Source: Branchiostoma floridae
Lineage: Eukaryota > Chordata > Leptocardii > Amphioxiformes > Branchiostomatidae
Length of the DNA: 64,000 nt
Assembly (NCBI RefSeq): GCF_000003815.2
Contig: NC_049981.1
Span: 31,833,349 to 31,897,348 of the forward strand
Direction of reading: 5' to 3'
The position numbers were made by a program, and so were the translations under genes. The notes beneath the pieces are model-generated. The model saw only the letters and a list, made by a program, of their open reading frames with translations, ran no database searches and was not told the origin of the DNA. Position 1 is the first letter of the stretch. Each line of letters opens with the position of its first letter. Positions 13,401 to 22,525 of the stretch are shown here, in pieces.

Positions 13401-16400
13401 NNNNNNNNNNNNNNNNNNNNNNNNNNNNNNNNNNNNNNNNNNNNNNNNNNNNNNNNNNNNNNNNNNNNNNNNNNNNNNNNNNNNNNNNNNNNNNNNNNNN
13501 NNNNNNNNNNNNNNNNNNNNNNNNNNNNNNNNNNNNNNNNNNNNNNNNNNNNNNNNNNNNNNNNNNNNNNNNNNNNNNNNNNAGGAAGCGATGTGGACTC
13601 TGCGGCCTTTGACCTTCCTGACGGGTCCAGCCCTGACCCCTTGCTGGGGGCCAAGTACGTGCCCAGCAGCATTGGTCAGACCAAGACAGCCAAGGAGGTA
13701 ACAATCTTGTCTTCTCTGCTCAACACTGGGTGTTTAGCCCCATTCAGAGTTACTGGGTTCAAATCCTGTCATGCTACCAATCTAGTGCCCTTGGAAAAGG
13801 CATTTCACAAGACTAGTTTATTTTCCTCACTCTATGAGGTGTAAAAATGGGTACCTGACTTTGGTCGGTAGGTAAAAGGTGGTGGAAGTAGACGGTTTAG
13901 CTCCTCCCAATACTAACACTATATAGACACAGTAGATACCTTTTGCTCTATAGCCTCAAAAAAGGACATATTTCTGAATAAGTTGACAAATTCCTTTAGT
14001 GATAATGACACGCTTGAATTCAATGTAAACATCAGCCAGGATTAAAAGTTGATCATCTTTACCTTGCAGAAGAACGACCTTCAAAACTCGGAACTCCCAG
14101 TATCCTCCAAGTTGAGCAGGAAGGCACCCCCCTTCCTCGACCCTAACCACACCCCCTCCCCCTCCCCTCCCCATGACTCCCCACCCCCTTTACCCACGTC
14201 TACCCTACCTAGAGATTCCCCACCCCCTCTCCCAAGGTCGCCCCTCCTGCCTGGATCTGAAGGTCGCCCCCCTCCCCTCCCCACCAGCCCTCTCCCTGAC
14301 AGTGATGATGATGATGATGTGACCAGCAGTAAGATCTCCTGGGGGAGTGACGACGACCTGCCCATGCCTAGTGACACTGAGGACCAGCAGTGTGAGTAAA
14401 CAGCATCTACATCAAAAATTAGTCACTCAAGCAACTGAAAATGATTTTGAAAATGGTCAAGATGTCAAGATTTCAGGTAGCATTCACTACCTTTCCTCAG
14501 TGACACTGATGAAAGGTAGTGTATGCTAAGTTTGACCATTTCCAACATCACTAACAAAAGGTAGTGTTGAAACACGAACATTTCCGATATCATATTCAGT
14601 TGCTTGTTTAACTACAATTTGACATATATTATTACTTGGATGTCTTAAACTTTCATTGACGTAGACTACATATGGTTTGTCTTCTGTACTGGAAGGTCTA
14701 GAGTTCGAATCCCAGCTGATATCGCTCATCAGACTTCTATATGTTATTACTGAACCCCCGTCACACAGCTCAAAATCAGTCAGCTGGCAAAAGTAGCTAC
14801 ATGTACTCACCTGTGTCTTTCTGGTTTCGATTTTTGGGGCATGCATGTGTTTTGTTTCTTGTTCCTAAATGTCTTTGAAAATCAATAAAAATTATGACAT
14901 TGTGTATTAAGAAAAAACAGCCACCAGTTCATTCATTTGTGTTTTCTATCCCCCCAGCCTCTGGAAACCCTCCTGCAGCCTCCAACGTTCTGCTGACAGA
15001 GAGCGATCTGGAGGACATGGAGGTGGTGTGCCCTCCCCCGGGCAGCAGGTACTCCGGAAAACCCCTGCAGAGCCTCATCTCACAGCTCAAGGGCAAGATG
15101 GAGGCTGATGAGCCCGTGGAGGAGTACAAGGTGAGAATTAAAGCAAAATTTGTTTGTTTGTTTGTTTGTTTGTATTGCATACCCGGTAAACTACCTCATA
15201 GCATAACACACTGGGTTTGTACTTGAACAGTACAAGCTGCATATACAGACAGATTTATTTGATCCACTCACACCGGGAAGGACCCCAATCCTTTTTAGGG
15301 TGGTAGGTTCTTTTTAACGTGCTCGAATGTATGAATGTGTCAAGCCGTTTAGTCCAGTGCAAAAAGCAGCTTGTACCAAGGAGCATGTCCTCCATGCTTG
15401 TACTTACTACAGTGCAAAAAAAGTGTTATGGAAAACAAGCAAAATGATGGAAGAAGTGTTCTACTTGACACTACAATTATGTTTAATCATACGTTTCAGA
15501 CAGCATCCGCTGTCATTCTTCAGTGATTGACAAACACATTCAATCACCATGACAGTGGATGCTGTCTGTAATGTTTGATTAATCATTGTAGTGTCAAGTA
15601 GAAAGTTTGATTCAACTTCTTCTATTGAATTCCTGGATGAGTGATTTGCACAAAGAAACCAAAATGATTGGAGTAAAAAGTCTAAAAGAAGTACTTGTAG
15701 TCTGAAACAGTTCAACAAGGTCAAAATGTTGTTGCGCGACGGTTCCTGTTCCCCAGGCCCTGAGGCAGGTGAAGGCGACGGATAACTGCGAGGTCGCAAA
15801 GCAGCTGAAGAACCGCGACAAGAACCGTTTCCGGAACGTCCTGCCGTACGACGCCACCAGGGTCCAGCTGGGGGAAGACGGGGACTACATCAATGCCAGC
15901 CATGTCAGGTTTGTCTCTTCCTTCTTCTTTATCTGTATCATTTCACCGACAAGTGAAAAAACGAAAAACATATAAGTTACGTCCAAATTTTCAATATTTG
16001 CTCAGTGCAGTACATCTTGATCATGTATAATAACCTAGTCTCACGAGACATTGGAAATTTCGAGGTACACATTTTACTTGTTTTCAATGGTCAATGGTCA
16101 AAGAATATTCTATTACCCTTAGTTTGTCATTATTTAGCCAAGAACCCCAGATCGCTACTTTGGTGCATTTCAATGGGCTCTGCAGCTACAAGTAATTCAT
16201 CAAAACATACCTATGACACAGGAACTACATTGTAACTGAAAAATGAATAACAGAGGAATAGAAATGACTTTGCATGCAAGAATCAAATTAACAAATTATT
16301 TGAAATCAGAATAAAACAGTTGCAGTCTTTGTCATAATTGAGGTGGAACATGATGCTTTTTAAGTAGCTATTAGTGCAATGTGGCTTTGCATATTGTTAT

Positions 16401-18692
16401 GGCTTACATGTTTAAGCAAAGCACACTGGGTCACCTCTTCTGTTTTAGATACAGCTCTTGTGTATGCAGAGGTTTGACGTCTTAGGCTGATGATTAGGCT
16501 TTCCAAAGTCAAAGTGGACATTGTCATGACTGGTGTTTTATCCTTCCTCCCCAGAATCCCAGTGGGTAGCGACACGTTCCACTACATCGCCAGCCAGGGC
16601 CCGCTGCCTGTCACTGCCGGGTCATTCTGGCAAATGGTGTGGGAGCAAAGGGCAGAGGTCATCGCCATGGTGACCTTGGACATGGAGGGTGGGAAGGTAG
16701 TACAGTGTTTTTTAATCATTTGTCTATTTTAAACATTTATTGATTGATTGATTTATCTTAAACTGTAAAGAACAATGACGGCCTGCTTCAGTAAACATTG
16801 ATTGATCATCATCATCAGTCGGCTGCTGTGCAGTCGATCACAAGTCTTTTCCACCTCAGTCTGTCCGCAGCCAGTGCAGCAATAGCGAATGGGCTCAGGT
16901 CACCCTCCGCGTCCCCCAGCGGCAAGGATGATGATGATAAACCATTTATTTTGAATAAATTTTGGAAATGTTATCTGGTTGTCTAATTTTCATTGACGTG
17001 TCAAGTAAAAGACCTGTTCTTCCCCCTCTCATAGGTGAAGTGTCATCGCTACTGGCCGGACTCGTCGGAGACTCCCCTGACCTTCTGGAACAAGTACGAG
17101 GTGAGCCTGGTCTCCTCCCAGGCGCTGGAGGACTTCAACATCCGCACTTTCAGCCTCAGGGACATGGAGGTGAGGCGGTTTCCATGACAACGTGTAGGAT
17201 TCAAAGGGCAGGGTTCAAAATACTTCCTATGGCCAGGTTGCCCAGAAACATTTGAGGTTGCCAAAGGTTGAAGGTGCTGCAAGTGAATTATCTCACTCAC
17301 TCACTCATGGCAGGGTATTGTCGCTCTCTCTGAGGAACCCCTCCCTTGAACTACTCCAGAAAGTGGATTCTATCCAAAACGTCTGACCGTTTCAAAACCA
17401 TATCCAGTTGCTTGAGTAACTATTTTTGGCGTATCTTATTACCTGGATGTCTAACCTACATCGACGTACTCCAGACTCTTATACTACAGGTTTATGTGGA
17501 GCCCACATTTGGTGATGGGCAATGTTGATTATGATTGTTTGAAATCAGCAACCACTCTAGGGGTGAGAAAACATGGTTGCCAAAGACAGGTGGTTGCTCA
17601 GGACAGGGTGGGATTAACTGATAATAAGAATATAAGGGACTATTTCAATGTGGCCTGTATCGTTGTTACCCATCTTGCAAGGGTTGGACGTTGCGAGATG
17701 TCATTCAGGTCTGATAGCTGATCTCCAGCTGCCTCTGTCCAGGGGGTTGGCTTGTTGCAAGTTCAGTTTTCGAATTTCGAATGTTCTCTAAACACAAAAT
17801 CGTTAATTTTCCAGACGAGCGAGGTCCGCTCGGTGACTCACCTGAACTTCACCACCTGGCCCGACCACGGCGTCCTCAAGTTCGCCGACCCCCTTCTCCG
17901 CTACACGCGCGTCATCCGCAGATTCCACCAATCAGGGCCTGTCGTGGTGCACTGCAGTGCCGGGATTGGTCGGACGGGGGTGCTAATTCTGGTCGATGCT
18001 GTGATTGGTCTGGTGGAGAGGGACCAACCATTTGATGTCCAGAAGCTGGTAGAAATCATGAGAGAACAAAGACAAGGGATGGTGCAGACAAAGGTATTGT
18101 TTGGAGAGGGGAGCTGGCTATTGTTAACAAATGCAAAACCTAACAGACAAGTAAATAAACTTTTGTAAGGTCTTTTACAACTTTTCAGAGAAAAATTACC
18201 TACTGTTGAAATCTAAAGCAAAACAAAACTTTATTGACAGACCAAGAGAACATGGATTTCTACTTTAAAGGTATTCTACAACTTTAAAACGGCAAAAGCA
18301 AATACTATACATTTAGTAGAGTTAGCCTATTGTACATATTTATAAGTCTACACGATATCATGTGTCATCATGTAGTAATAAAAATTTGAGTACATGTACC
18401 ATTTTCAACTTTTCACTGACTAACTTTGCATTGTGATGTGCAAGAAAGTTTACTACATACATGTATATGTAGATTTGAAATTGTAGTGTTTGAGGATATG
18501 CACTGTTGAAGTGCTTAGACTTAACTTGAAGTTAACTTAGATGTTCTACACTATAAGCACTGTCAAGATCAGGAAAGGCTTTAAGAAGTAAAACCCAAAA
18601 AAAATCTTGTTTTTCTTGTTCTCCATCTTTTACAGGAACAATATGTCTTCTGTTACCAGTGCTGCCTGGAGATGTTACAGAGTCTCAAGTGA
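35..18692 (+). CDS. PTPN13: PTPN13-like protein tyrosine phosphatase, 3' part (five PDZ domains plus PTP domain)
   Basis: Multi-exon gene that enters from the left edge and ends at TGA 18690-18692. Exons read by eye: 35-120, 733-825, 1298-1484, 1987-2198, 2688-2780, 4682-4775, 5164-5312, 5599-5751, 6615-6792, 7261-7471, 7897-8161, 8559-8651, 9394-9561, 9785-10034, 10646-10690, 11263-11403, 11892-11951, ~12290-12358, 12514-12558, gap, ~13585-13697, 14070-14393, 14958-15130, 15757-15908, 16555-16696, 17035-17169, 17815-18093, 18636-18692. Domain order is five PDZ domains followed by one C-terminal PTP domain, which is the PTPN13 (PTPL1/FAP-1) arrangement. In vertebrates this cytosolic scaffold phosphatase also carries KIND and FERM domains, which would lie upstream of the window. 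The catalytic loop ([10 protein letters not shown]) and WPDHG are intact, so activity is expected. The small exons around 12.3 kb are the least certain, and exons may be hidden in the 12705-13582 gap. Confidence 0.9.
1987..2780 (+). CDS. PTPN13: PTPN13-like: second PDZ domain (two exons)
   Basis: Exon 1987-2198 encodes [20 protein letters not shown], with the GLGLSI carboxylate-binding loop, then a long loop and [20 protein letters not shown]. Exon 2688-2780 finishes the domain with a helix ([19 protein letters not shown]) and runs into a linker. The intron between them (2199-2687) contains nothing coding that I can support. The next intron received a LINE copy 38 bases after the donor at 2781. 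Confidence 0.85.
2819..4163 (+). mobile_element. 5'-truncated LINE (Tx1/L1-like ORF2 C-terminus) with target-site duplication
   Basis: An open frame from the element's 5' edge to 3853 encodes about 345 residues of a non-LTR retrotransposon ORF2 C-terminal region, recognised from LPNFYK-like [30 protein letters not shown] and a Cys/His knuckle ([19 protein letters not shown]). The frame is followed by about 300 bases of 3' UTR and an A-rich TAAATAAAA tail to 4163. The 16-bp sequence AACTTCTAGACCAAAA occurs at 2803-2818 and again at 4164-4179, an exact target-site duplication. The element is in sense orientation in the intron after exon 2688-2780. The uninterrupted frame argues for a recent insertion. 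It lacks the reverse-transcriptase and endonuclease domains, so it is not autonomous. Confidence 0.9.
4523..4590 (+). repeat. Truncated tandem duplicate of a PTPN13-like linker exon
   Basis: This stretch repeats the start of exon 4682-4775, including the upstream ttgttcctt..cag acceptor context, and would encode [20 protein letters not shown] before diverging at ACCATAG. A further copy of the upstream intron (TTCACAGATGTACATGTAAC) sits between the two, so a ~160-bp segment was tandemly duplicated. The left copy has no donor in the right place, so it is probably not spliced in. Confidence 0.75.
4682..5312 (+). CDS. PTPN13: PTPN13-like: Ser/Pro-rich linker exons between PDZ 2 and 3
   Basis: Exon 4682-4775 (acceptor tttccccag) encodes [20 protein letters not shown] and an acidic tail. 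Exon 5164-5312 encodes a Ser/Pro/Gln-rich linker ending in [11 protein letters not shown]. Neither has a recognised fold, and they probably form a flexible spacer between PDZ domains. A decayed duplicate of the first exon lies just upstream at 4523-4590. The donor of the second exon (GGG|GTTAGC) is weaker than the others. Confidence 0.7.
5599..6792 (+). CDS. PTPN13: PTPN13-like: third PDZ domain (two exons)
   Basis: Exon 5599-5751 begins after a poly-C/ctctag acceptor and encodes [20 protein letters not shown], containing the GLGF-type carboxylate-binding loop, and ends in [10 protein letters not shown]. Exon 6615-6792 continues with [20 protein letters not shown] and the final strand TVTIRVYRR, then a Pro-rich linker. 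Splitting the PDZ right after GDRLMK|VNG resembles the fifth PDZ (9561|9785), so the exon architecture is repeated. The intron contains a foldback MITE at 6346-6582. Confidence 0.88.
6346..6582. repeat. Foldback MITE (family with AGTTGCTTGAGTAAC ends)
   Basis: The left arm starts GAGACAAGCAACTGGACATG and the right arm ends ATCCAGTTGCTTGAGTAAC, with internal complementary pieces around CAGTGACACTGAAGTGATC and GATCACTTCAGTGTCACTGA. The same ends recur at 8851-8947, 14421-14660 and 17372-17470, so this is a dispersed family. It carries no coding sequence. Confidence 0.7.
7261..7471 (+). CDS. PTPN13: PTPN13-like: fourth PDZ domain
   Basis: A single exon after a ttgttgtcag acceptor encodes [10 protein letters not shown]..., [40 protein letters not shown] and a final strand (EVEIKATR). 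The first strand is contributed by the end of the preceding exon ([13 protein letters not shown]). This is a complete PDZ fold, although the usual GDxxLxVNG is replaced by [10 protein letters not shown], a divergent version. The donor is GTGGGT at 7472. Confidence 0.85.
7897..8651 (+). CDS. PTPN13: PTPN13-like: linker exons between PDZ 4 and 5
   Basis: Exon 7897-8161 (acceptor ttccatag, donor GTACTC) encodes a Pro/Ser/Arg-rich segment with many SP pairs, a likely disordered linker with proline-directed phosphorylation potential. Exon 8559-8651 encodes an Asp/Pro-rich segment built on short quasi-repeats ([16 protein letters not shown]). No enzymatic domain is visible. The introns on either side are AT-rich; the following one holds a foldback MITE at 8851-8947. 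Confidence 0.7.
8851..8947. repeat. Short foldback MITE, near-perfect hairpin
   Basis: GTTACTCAAGCAACTGGATA at 8869 pairs with TATCCAGTTGCTTGAGTAAC ending at 8936, and the flanks TGCCAAAA/TTTTGGCA extend the pairing. It is followed by the family tail ATTACCTGGATGTCTAATC and CATCGACGTA (8953-8985). It is the shortest member of the family seen at 6346-6582. Confidence 0.75.
9394..10034 (+). CDS. PTPN13: PTPN13-like: fifth PDZ domain (two exons)
   Basis: Exon 9394-9561 encodes [20 protein letters not shown] with the GLGFSL carboxylate-binding loop and ends VKVGDRLLQ. Exon 9785-10034 continues [20 protein letters not shown] and the strand TVQLAVSR, followed by a charged linker ([20 protein letters not shown]) and [11 protein letters not shown] at the donor. 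This is the best-conserved PDZ in the window. The sequence around the second exon's donor is repeated in decayed form downstream at about 10148-10195 and more weakly near 10240-10290. Confidence 0.9.
10148..10195 (+). repeat. Decayed duplicate of the exon 9785-10034 donor region
   Basis: The bases AAGAGGGCAACGCCAGTCAC and the following CGACAAAGGTGAGGTCAAAG repeat the end of the fifth PDZ exon and its GT donor (10007-10055) with few changes. A third, weaker echo is near 10240-10290. The copy still carries a GTGAGG donor-like site but no acceptor. Confidence 0.65.
10646..15130 (+). CDS. PTPN13: PTPN13-like: inter-domain linker exons between the last PDZ and the PTP domain
   Basis: A series of short, low-complexity exons: 10646-10690, 11263-11403 ([20 protein letters not shown]), 11892-11951, ~12290-12358, 12514-12558, a gap that may hide exons, ~13585-13697 ([20 protein letters not shown]), 14070-14393 (Pro-rich, ending in a poly-Asp/acidic stretch) and 14958-15130 ([20 protein letters not shown], then a predicted helix). 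They look like a long disordered spacer. The repeated PPLP/SP motifs could bind SH3 or WW domains, but that is inference. Exons at 11.9-12.6 kb rest on splice sites and an open frame only. Confidence 0.6.
11457..11725 (+). repeat. Two decayed tandem copies of exon 11263-11403
   Basis: The segments starting near 11460 and 11630 repeat GGCACAGCATGGGTC, CCCACCACCCAGGT, CTGACTGGCAGCTGGCAGAC and GAGGATACAGGT from the real exon, in the same order and with increasing divergence. The last copy even retains the GATACAG|GTAGGG donor. They are imperfect and carry frame breaks, so they look like decaying exon duplicates rather than alternative exons. Confidence 0.7.
12705..13582. other. Assembly gap (N run) inside the PTPN13-like gene
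   Basis: 878 unresolved bases. The exon at ~13585 starts within two bases of the gap end (AG then GAAGCG), so its acceptor is at the gap edge and further linker exons may be hidden. Confidence 1.
13715..13880 (+). repeat. Fragment of a tRNA-derived SINE
   Basis: A B-box-like GGGTTCAAATCC at 13755-13766 is followed by CCCTTGGAAAAGGCATTTCA and TTTCCTCACTCTATGAGGTG, the characteristic post-tRNA region of deuterostome SINEs. The fuller copy is on the minus strand at 55625-55964. The 5' tRNA part is degraded. Confidence 0.55.
14421..14660. repeat. Foldback MITE, diverged member of the same family
   Basis: It starts with GTCACTCAAGCAACTGAAAA and ends with CATATTCAGTTGCTTGTTTA, then the tail TTACTTGGATGTCTTAAAC and TTCATTGACGTAGA. 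It also contains the CAGTGACACTGATGAAAGG segment shared with the 6.4-kb copy. It is located in the intron after exon 14070-14393. Confidence 0.65.
15461..15601. repeat. Foldback element with ~50-bp arms
   Basis: CTACTTGACACTACAATTAT at the left pairs with AATCATTGTAGTGTCAAGTAG at the right (first 20 bases complementary), and ACAGCATCCGCTGTCA pairs with TGACAGTGGATGCTGT inside. The two arms occupy nearly the whole element, leaving a loop of about 40 bases. It lies in the intron just before the PTP domain. Confidence 0.8.
15757..18692 (+). CDS. PTPN13: PTPN13-like: catalytic tyrosine phosphatase domain and C-terminus
   Basis: Five exons carry a full classical PTP domain: 15757-15908 ([28 protein letters not shown]), 16555-16696 ([20 protein letters not shown]), 17035-17169 ([15 protein letters not shown]), 17815-18093 ([10 protein letters not shown] with the general-acid Asp, [15 protein letters not shown] with catalytic Cys and Arg, and QRQGMVQTK with the Q-loop Gln) and 18636-18692 ([18 protein letters not shown], then TGA). 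All catalytic residues are present, so this is expected to be an active phosphotyrosine phosphatase. The stop follows about 13 residues after the usual EQY motif, which gives a C-terminus of normal length for PTPN13-type enzymes. Confidence 0.93.
17293..17470. repeat. Interspersed repeat fragments in a PTP-domain intron
   Basis: CTCATGGCAGGGTATTGTCG to ACTACTCCAGA (17305-17360) matches the sequence flanking the hAT-like element at 38.75 kb. The stretch 17372-17470 (CATATCCAGTTGCTTGAGTA, ATTACCTGGATGTCTAACC) is a solo end of the foldback family at 6346-6582. No coding potential. Confidence 0.55.
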
Positions 18693-20440
18693 AGATTGCC
18701 GAGCCAAGACTTCTCAACATGGGTTTCAAGAGTCTCTAGCCTTGCCAAGATGTCTTAAGAAAACTCTCAACTGAAAATTATTAAGCCAAGACGTCTTAAG
18801 AAGTGTCTGAGGTCAACAGAGAGGTCTCACAAAGGTGTCTTTAGAAGATTCTCAACTTGAAATAGTCAAGCCAAGATTTCTCGAGAAGTTGCTCATCTAG
18901 CCAAGATGTCTTTGGCAGACTCCTAGCCAAAGATAGGCAGTACAAGACTTCTCAAGACTTAGCAAAAGTGTCTAGCATGTCTTAAGCAGAATCTCAACTT
19001 AAGACATAGTCAAGACAAGGTTCACAGATGAGTATATAGCTGAGATGTCATAGGCAGAATTTCAACCAAAGATAGCCAAGTCTCCTCAAGGGGAGAGTCT
19101 CAAGTGCAGTCAAGATGTCTTAAGATATTAACCATTTCGACCACTGCTTGCCAGTATGAAAGATGCCTAAGCTGGCCAATGTTGGCCAATGCAATATCAT
19201 CATATAGGCTTTGATTTCTGCATACAACAATGTATGATAATATCATGTACATAAGCCATTGTCTCTAGAAGTGTGTTACATCTCATTGGACGGGTATTAG
19301 GTGATTTTTTACAGGGAATGATAAAAATAGCAATTGGTGAATTCAATGTAGATTTGTGCCTTTTTTTATAAAATCATTGAGGCTTAAGGACTGGCCTCCA
19401 ATACTGAACTATGTCAATGAATTCTGTACATATGATAAATTGGGAGTGAAGTGCCTTGCTGATATTCTAGCCTTAAATTTGTGGGGTTTATACAAAAAAT
19501 TGTAGCAATAAGCCACGTCACAGGCTAAATTGCACATGCTCAGTCAGATGTATTGTGGTTAATGTGTCAAAGTTGAAGGGTCATGAAACATTTGTAAATC
19601 ATCTGGACATGTCCTGACCATAGTGTAGACAAGAACTGTTTACAACTCAGGGGCTTTCACCTTTGACATATGTCCCACAGTTCATCTTGTTGCACATGTG
19701 TAGATTAAACCTTGAAACGGCTTATGTTAGCACAAGTTGGTGGAAGGGAAAACGATTATGCAATATAAACTGAACCTTCAACAACGGTGCATATTTAAAT
19801 TTGATGGGTGTGGAAAATAACCAATAAGCAGAGGTCGATGAAGCATATCTAGTAATTCTATGTCTGTTTGAATTTTGTATATACATTTTGTAAGAAACCA
19901 TTTTAGTATACATAGTTAAATGCACAAATTGTGCATGGAAATGTAGCTTTTTATCATTTTGTACATACCTTGGTTTTAACTAGTATTTTGTGGAACTTCT
20001 TGTGTAGCATTTGCTTTCTAGATCTTGCTAACTTTTTATCAATCTATTTCAAGTGCTGTATTGTTGGTTTTATTTTTGGTGACTTTCCTTGTCTGTTTAT
20101 GGCATCCTTTCCTGTATGTGTTTTTTTTAGATTTGAAAAGAATTCAAACAACCTTTTACTATTTGAATTCTTAGTCACAAATGGTGTGCACCAAGACAAT
20201 GTATTGCGTCTGTATGTCTCTATAACTGTCTCGTATTCCGTCCTTTCTCATTTCTTATATTGTCTGCCTCTTGTGCAAAACTGTAGGATAGGCTGTACAT
20301 GTACGTGCAGATTCTTGTAAAAATGGTGCACACTTGCCAATAGAAGTCTATGAACTAATTCTGATTCCCTGTGTGTTTATTTCTCAATTATATCACTCTC
20401 AATAACTCACAGCATATAATTAACATTTGTCATTTTGAAT
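18693..20440 (+). other. Probable 3' UTR of the PTPN13-like gene, with degenerate internal repeats
   Basis: No coding exon follows the stop. From about 18695 to 19130 the sequence is a degenerate repeat built from motifs such as CCAAGATGTCTTAAG, TCTCAACT and CAAGACTTCTCAA, repeating irregularly every few tens of bases. The rest to about 20440 is AT-rich with no clear AATAAA, so the transcript end cannot be fixed. Confidence 0.5.
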
Positions 20441-20981
20441 CGAAGATTGGCTTTCTAGATTTTAAAGGTAATGCAATATGAACTTTACATTGGATAACAT
20501 TTTTTATGATCAGTCCAATACCAGATTTATATTCATTTACATGTACGTGATCCTTTCGTCCATAGCAGACGTATCAACACTTACGCAAACACCAACAAAG
20601 GGTACTGTACACTTGGTGTGCCTGGATTGAAAGGGCGTTTTACTAATCTGACCCCGTCTTTGTCAAAAGCACAAAGAAATTGGCTTCTATTTCAGCAGTA
20701 GACTTTAATTACATTGCAACATTCCCTTGGTGAGCCGGTGTAGTTTTCATGATCAAGATCTTTTGACCCACCAAAGGCAAGTGCCATGCATCAAGACCAG
20801 GAGAGAAAGGCAACCCCTACTCGGCTTACTTCTGCTTTAGTGTTAAGGAATCGGGAGGGGGTAAATCAAACACTGGGTACACCCACGTTTACAACGGCGA
20901 GTGTAGCGACTGGACCACTTTTAAGAAATAAAGGGAGAGTACTTGAAACTCGTCAGGAAGATTGTCAGGAGTCGAGAAGCC

Positions 20982-21395
20982 ATGGGGATGAATCTGAAAC
21001 TCCTGCTCATCTTGGTCGTAGCAGTGGCCATTATTTCGGACTCCGGAGAAGCCCACAAAAGAAGAGGCTCGAGGCGCACCGGCTTTCACGCCGACGGAAA
21101 CGTCGCAGAAGCACGCGTGCCGCGGGACCTTGGAGCAGGTGTGTATACAATACTGTCTTGATCTATCAATGTTCACACGAAGTGTGGTACCGATATATAC
21201 AGAAGAGTTCCGACTACCAAAGAAAGTGCCAAGTAGTTTTAAGGCAAGTTGGTGCTAAAAAACGTAAAAAACGCGATCCGTCGCTTCATGGTTAGATCAG
21301 GGCAGTAACGTTAACTGTTCATGTTCCCAGATGTTCCACATGTGAATGATGCGGAGAAGGCTGAAAATCTCGCCAAGCTGGGGAAAACTCCCTGA
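20982..21395 (+). CDS. Small secreted peptide precursor, array copy 1 (two exons, 73 aa)
   Basis: Exon 1 is 20982-21138 and exon 2 is 21331-21395, with donor GCAG|GTGTGTAT and acceptor ATGTTCCCAG. Together they give 73 residues: a hydrophobic signal peptide (MGMNLKLLLILVVAVAIISD), then a basic segment (KRRGSRRTGFHADGNVAEAR), PRDLGADVPHVND and a charged end with LAKLGKTP. The start is the ATG in AGAAGCCATGGGG, conserved in all readable copies; an in-frame upstream ATG at 20943 lacks conservation. AATAAA at 22311-22316 is a plausible polyadenylation signal. I do not recognise the family. It has no cysteines in the mature part, so it is not a disulfide-rich toxin or defensin type. A secreted bioactive or antimicrobial-like peptide is possible but unproven. 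Confidence 0.65.
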
Positions 21396-22310
21396 CCCGC
21401 AGAAAAACTAAAGAATGGTATGTTTGCAACAATAGCCTTGTTTCTTGAATCCATTTCATTCTTTTAAGCATGTACTATGGTATCTCCTGCTGACCAAGCG
21501 AAACTAAGTTGCGGCATCGATTTTTCGGCAATGTCAAGAAACTGCGGTATGAATACTTTCTTCATCACTTCATTCACGACCGTGTATACTGTAAGATACA
21601 TGAATGCCTGTCTGAATACTGATTGATACTGAAATATACAACACTGTTTAACTCCATAGATTGCTGTCTGACGGGCCTCGTTTGCTGTGACGGTTGGAGG
21701 ATGGTGAGACATCACCCAGCGCTGTGCAAGTTTCATTACGTAACTGAGTCCAAAGTCTCACTAATGTCGGAGGCCCGCAGTGTGCTTGTAGCCGCAGTTG
21801 CGAAATTTGAAGCGCTTCAATTTTATCGGCTTCAGCTTGTTGTAGTTTAAGCTCTCTGTAGTATGTACAAATAGTTGTTGCTCACCAGAAGAGACAAGTT
21901 CATATTATATGTAGTATCATGCATTTTCACAAACAAGAAACTGTGAACATGATAATCGTAATGTAGAGGCATCAAGAGGTACATTGACACGACAGAAGTA
22001 CAGTGACTTTTGCCACAAACTCATCAAAGTAAAAGTAAACACAGGTAAAATGCACGAGACATCGCATGGTCCAGTATAGTACTAGTCAGTTTGGTTTTGT
22101 AGGAAATCTTTAACCTGTTTAGTTCCATTCTGTGTCAATTCCTACAGTAATATTAACGTAACACAATGTCTTTCTGCCAGCGTTCTGAAGATCTGCAGGG
22201 TTTTACAGGTCTCAAGATAAGTTCTGCGTGATCACCTAAGAAGTCTCTCCAAAGAGATTATTCTTACAGTATAGTGATGATTTTCATTATATTTCTGCGT
22301 GTAAAGTGTG

Positions 22311-22316
22311 AATAAA
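22311..22316 (+). terminator. Polyadenylation signal of array copy 1
   Basis: AATAAA in the conserved GTGTGAATAAAAGCC context at the end of the unit; equivalents are at 27888 and 31721. Confidence 0.5.
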
Positions 22317-22410
22317 AGCCTTTGGTGTTCACTGCTGAGTTTCTCTGCTTCATTCTCCTTGTGCAGGGTGGAAATGTGGTAGACAAAATACTACCATTTT
22401 AATGATATAA

Positions 22411-22445
22411 CTTGGTTTGTGTGTATGTTTGCGTGTGTTTGAGTT

Positions 22446-22476
<31 letters not shown>

Positions 22477-22525
22477 ATGTCTGTGTGCGTGCGTGCGTGC
22501 GTGCGTGTGTTTGTTTGTGTGGGGA
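22411..22525. repeat. (GT)n/(GC)n-rich microsatellite
   Basis: Alternating GT with interspersed GTGCGTGCGTGC and TTTGT, producing long spurious Cys/Val open frames in several phases. Shorter versions occur at the same place in other array units (26140, 27990, 31830). Confidence 0.9.

Noticed and set aside
12523-13844. Long frames spanning the N gap
   Set aside because: Open only because Ns contain no stops.
20943-20981. In-frame upstream ATG for peptide copy 1
   Set aside because: The signal peptide starts at the conserved AAGCCATGG in all copies; the upstream part is 5' UTR in the others.
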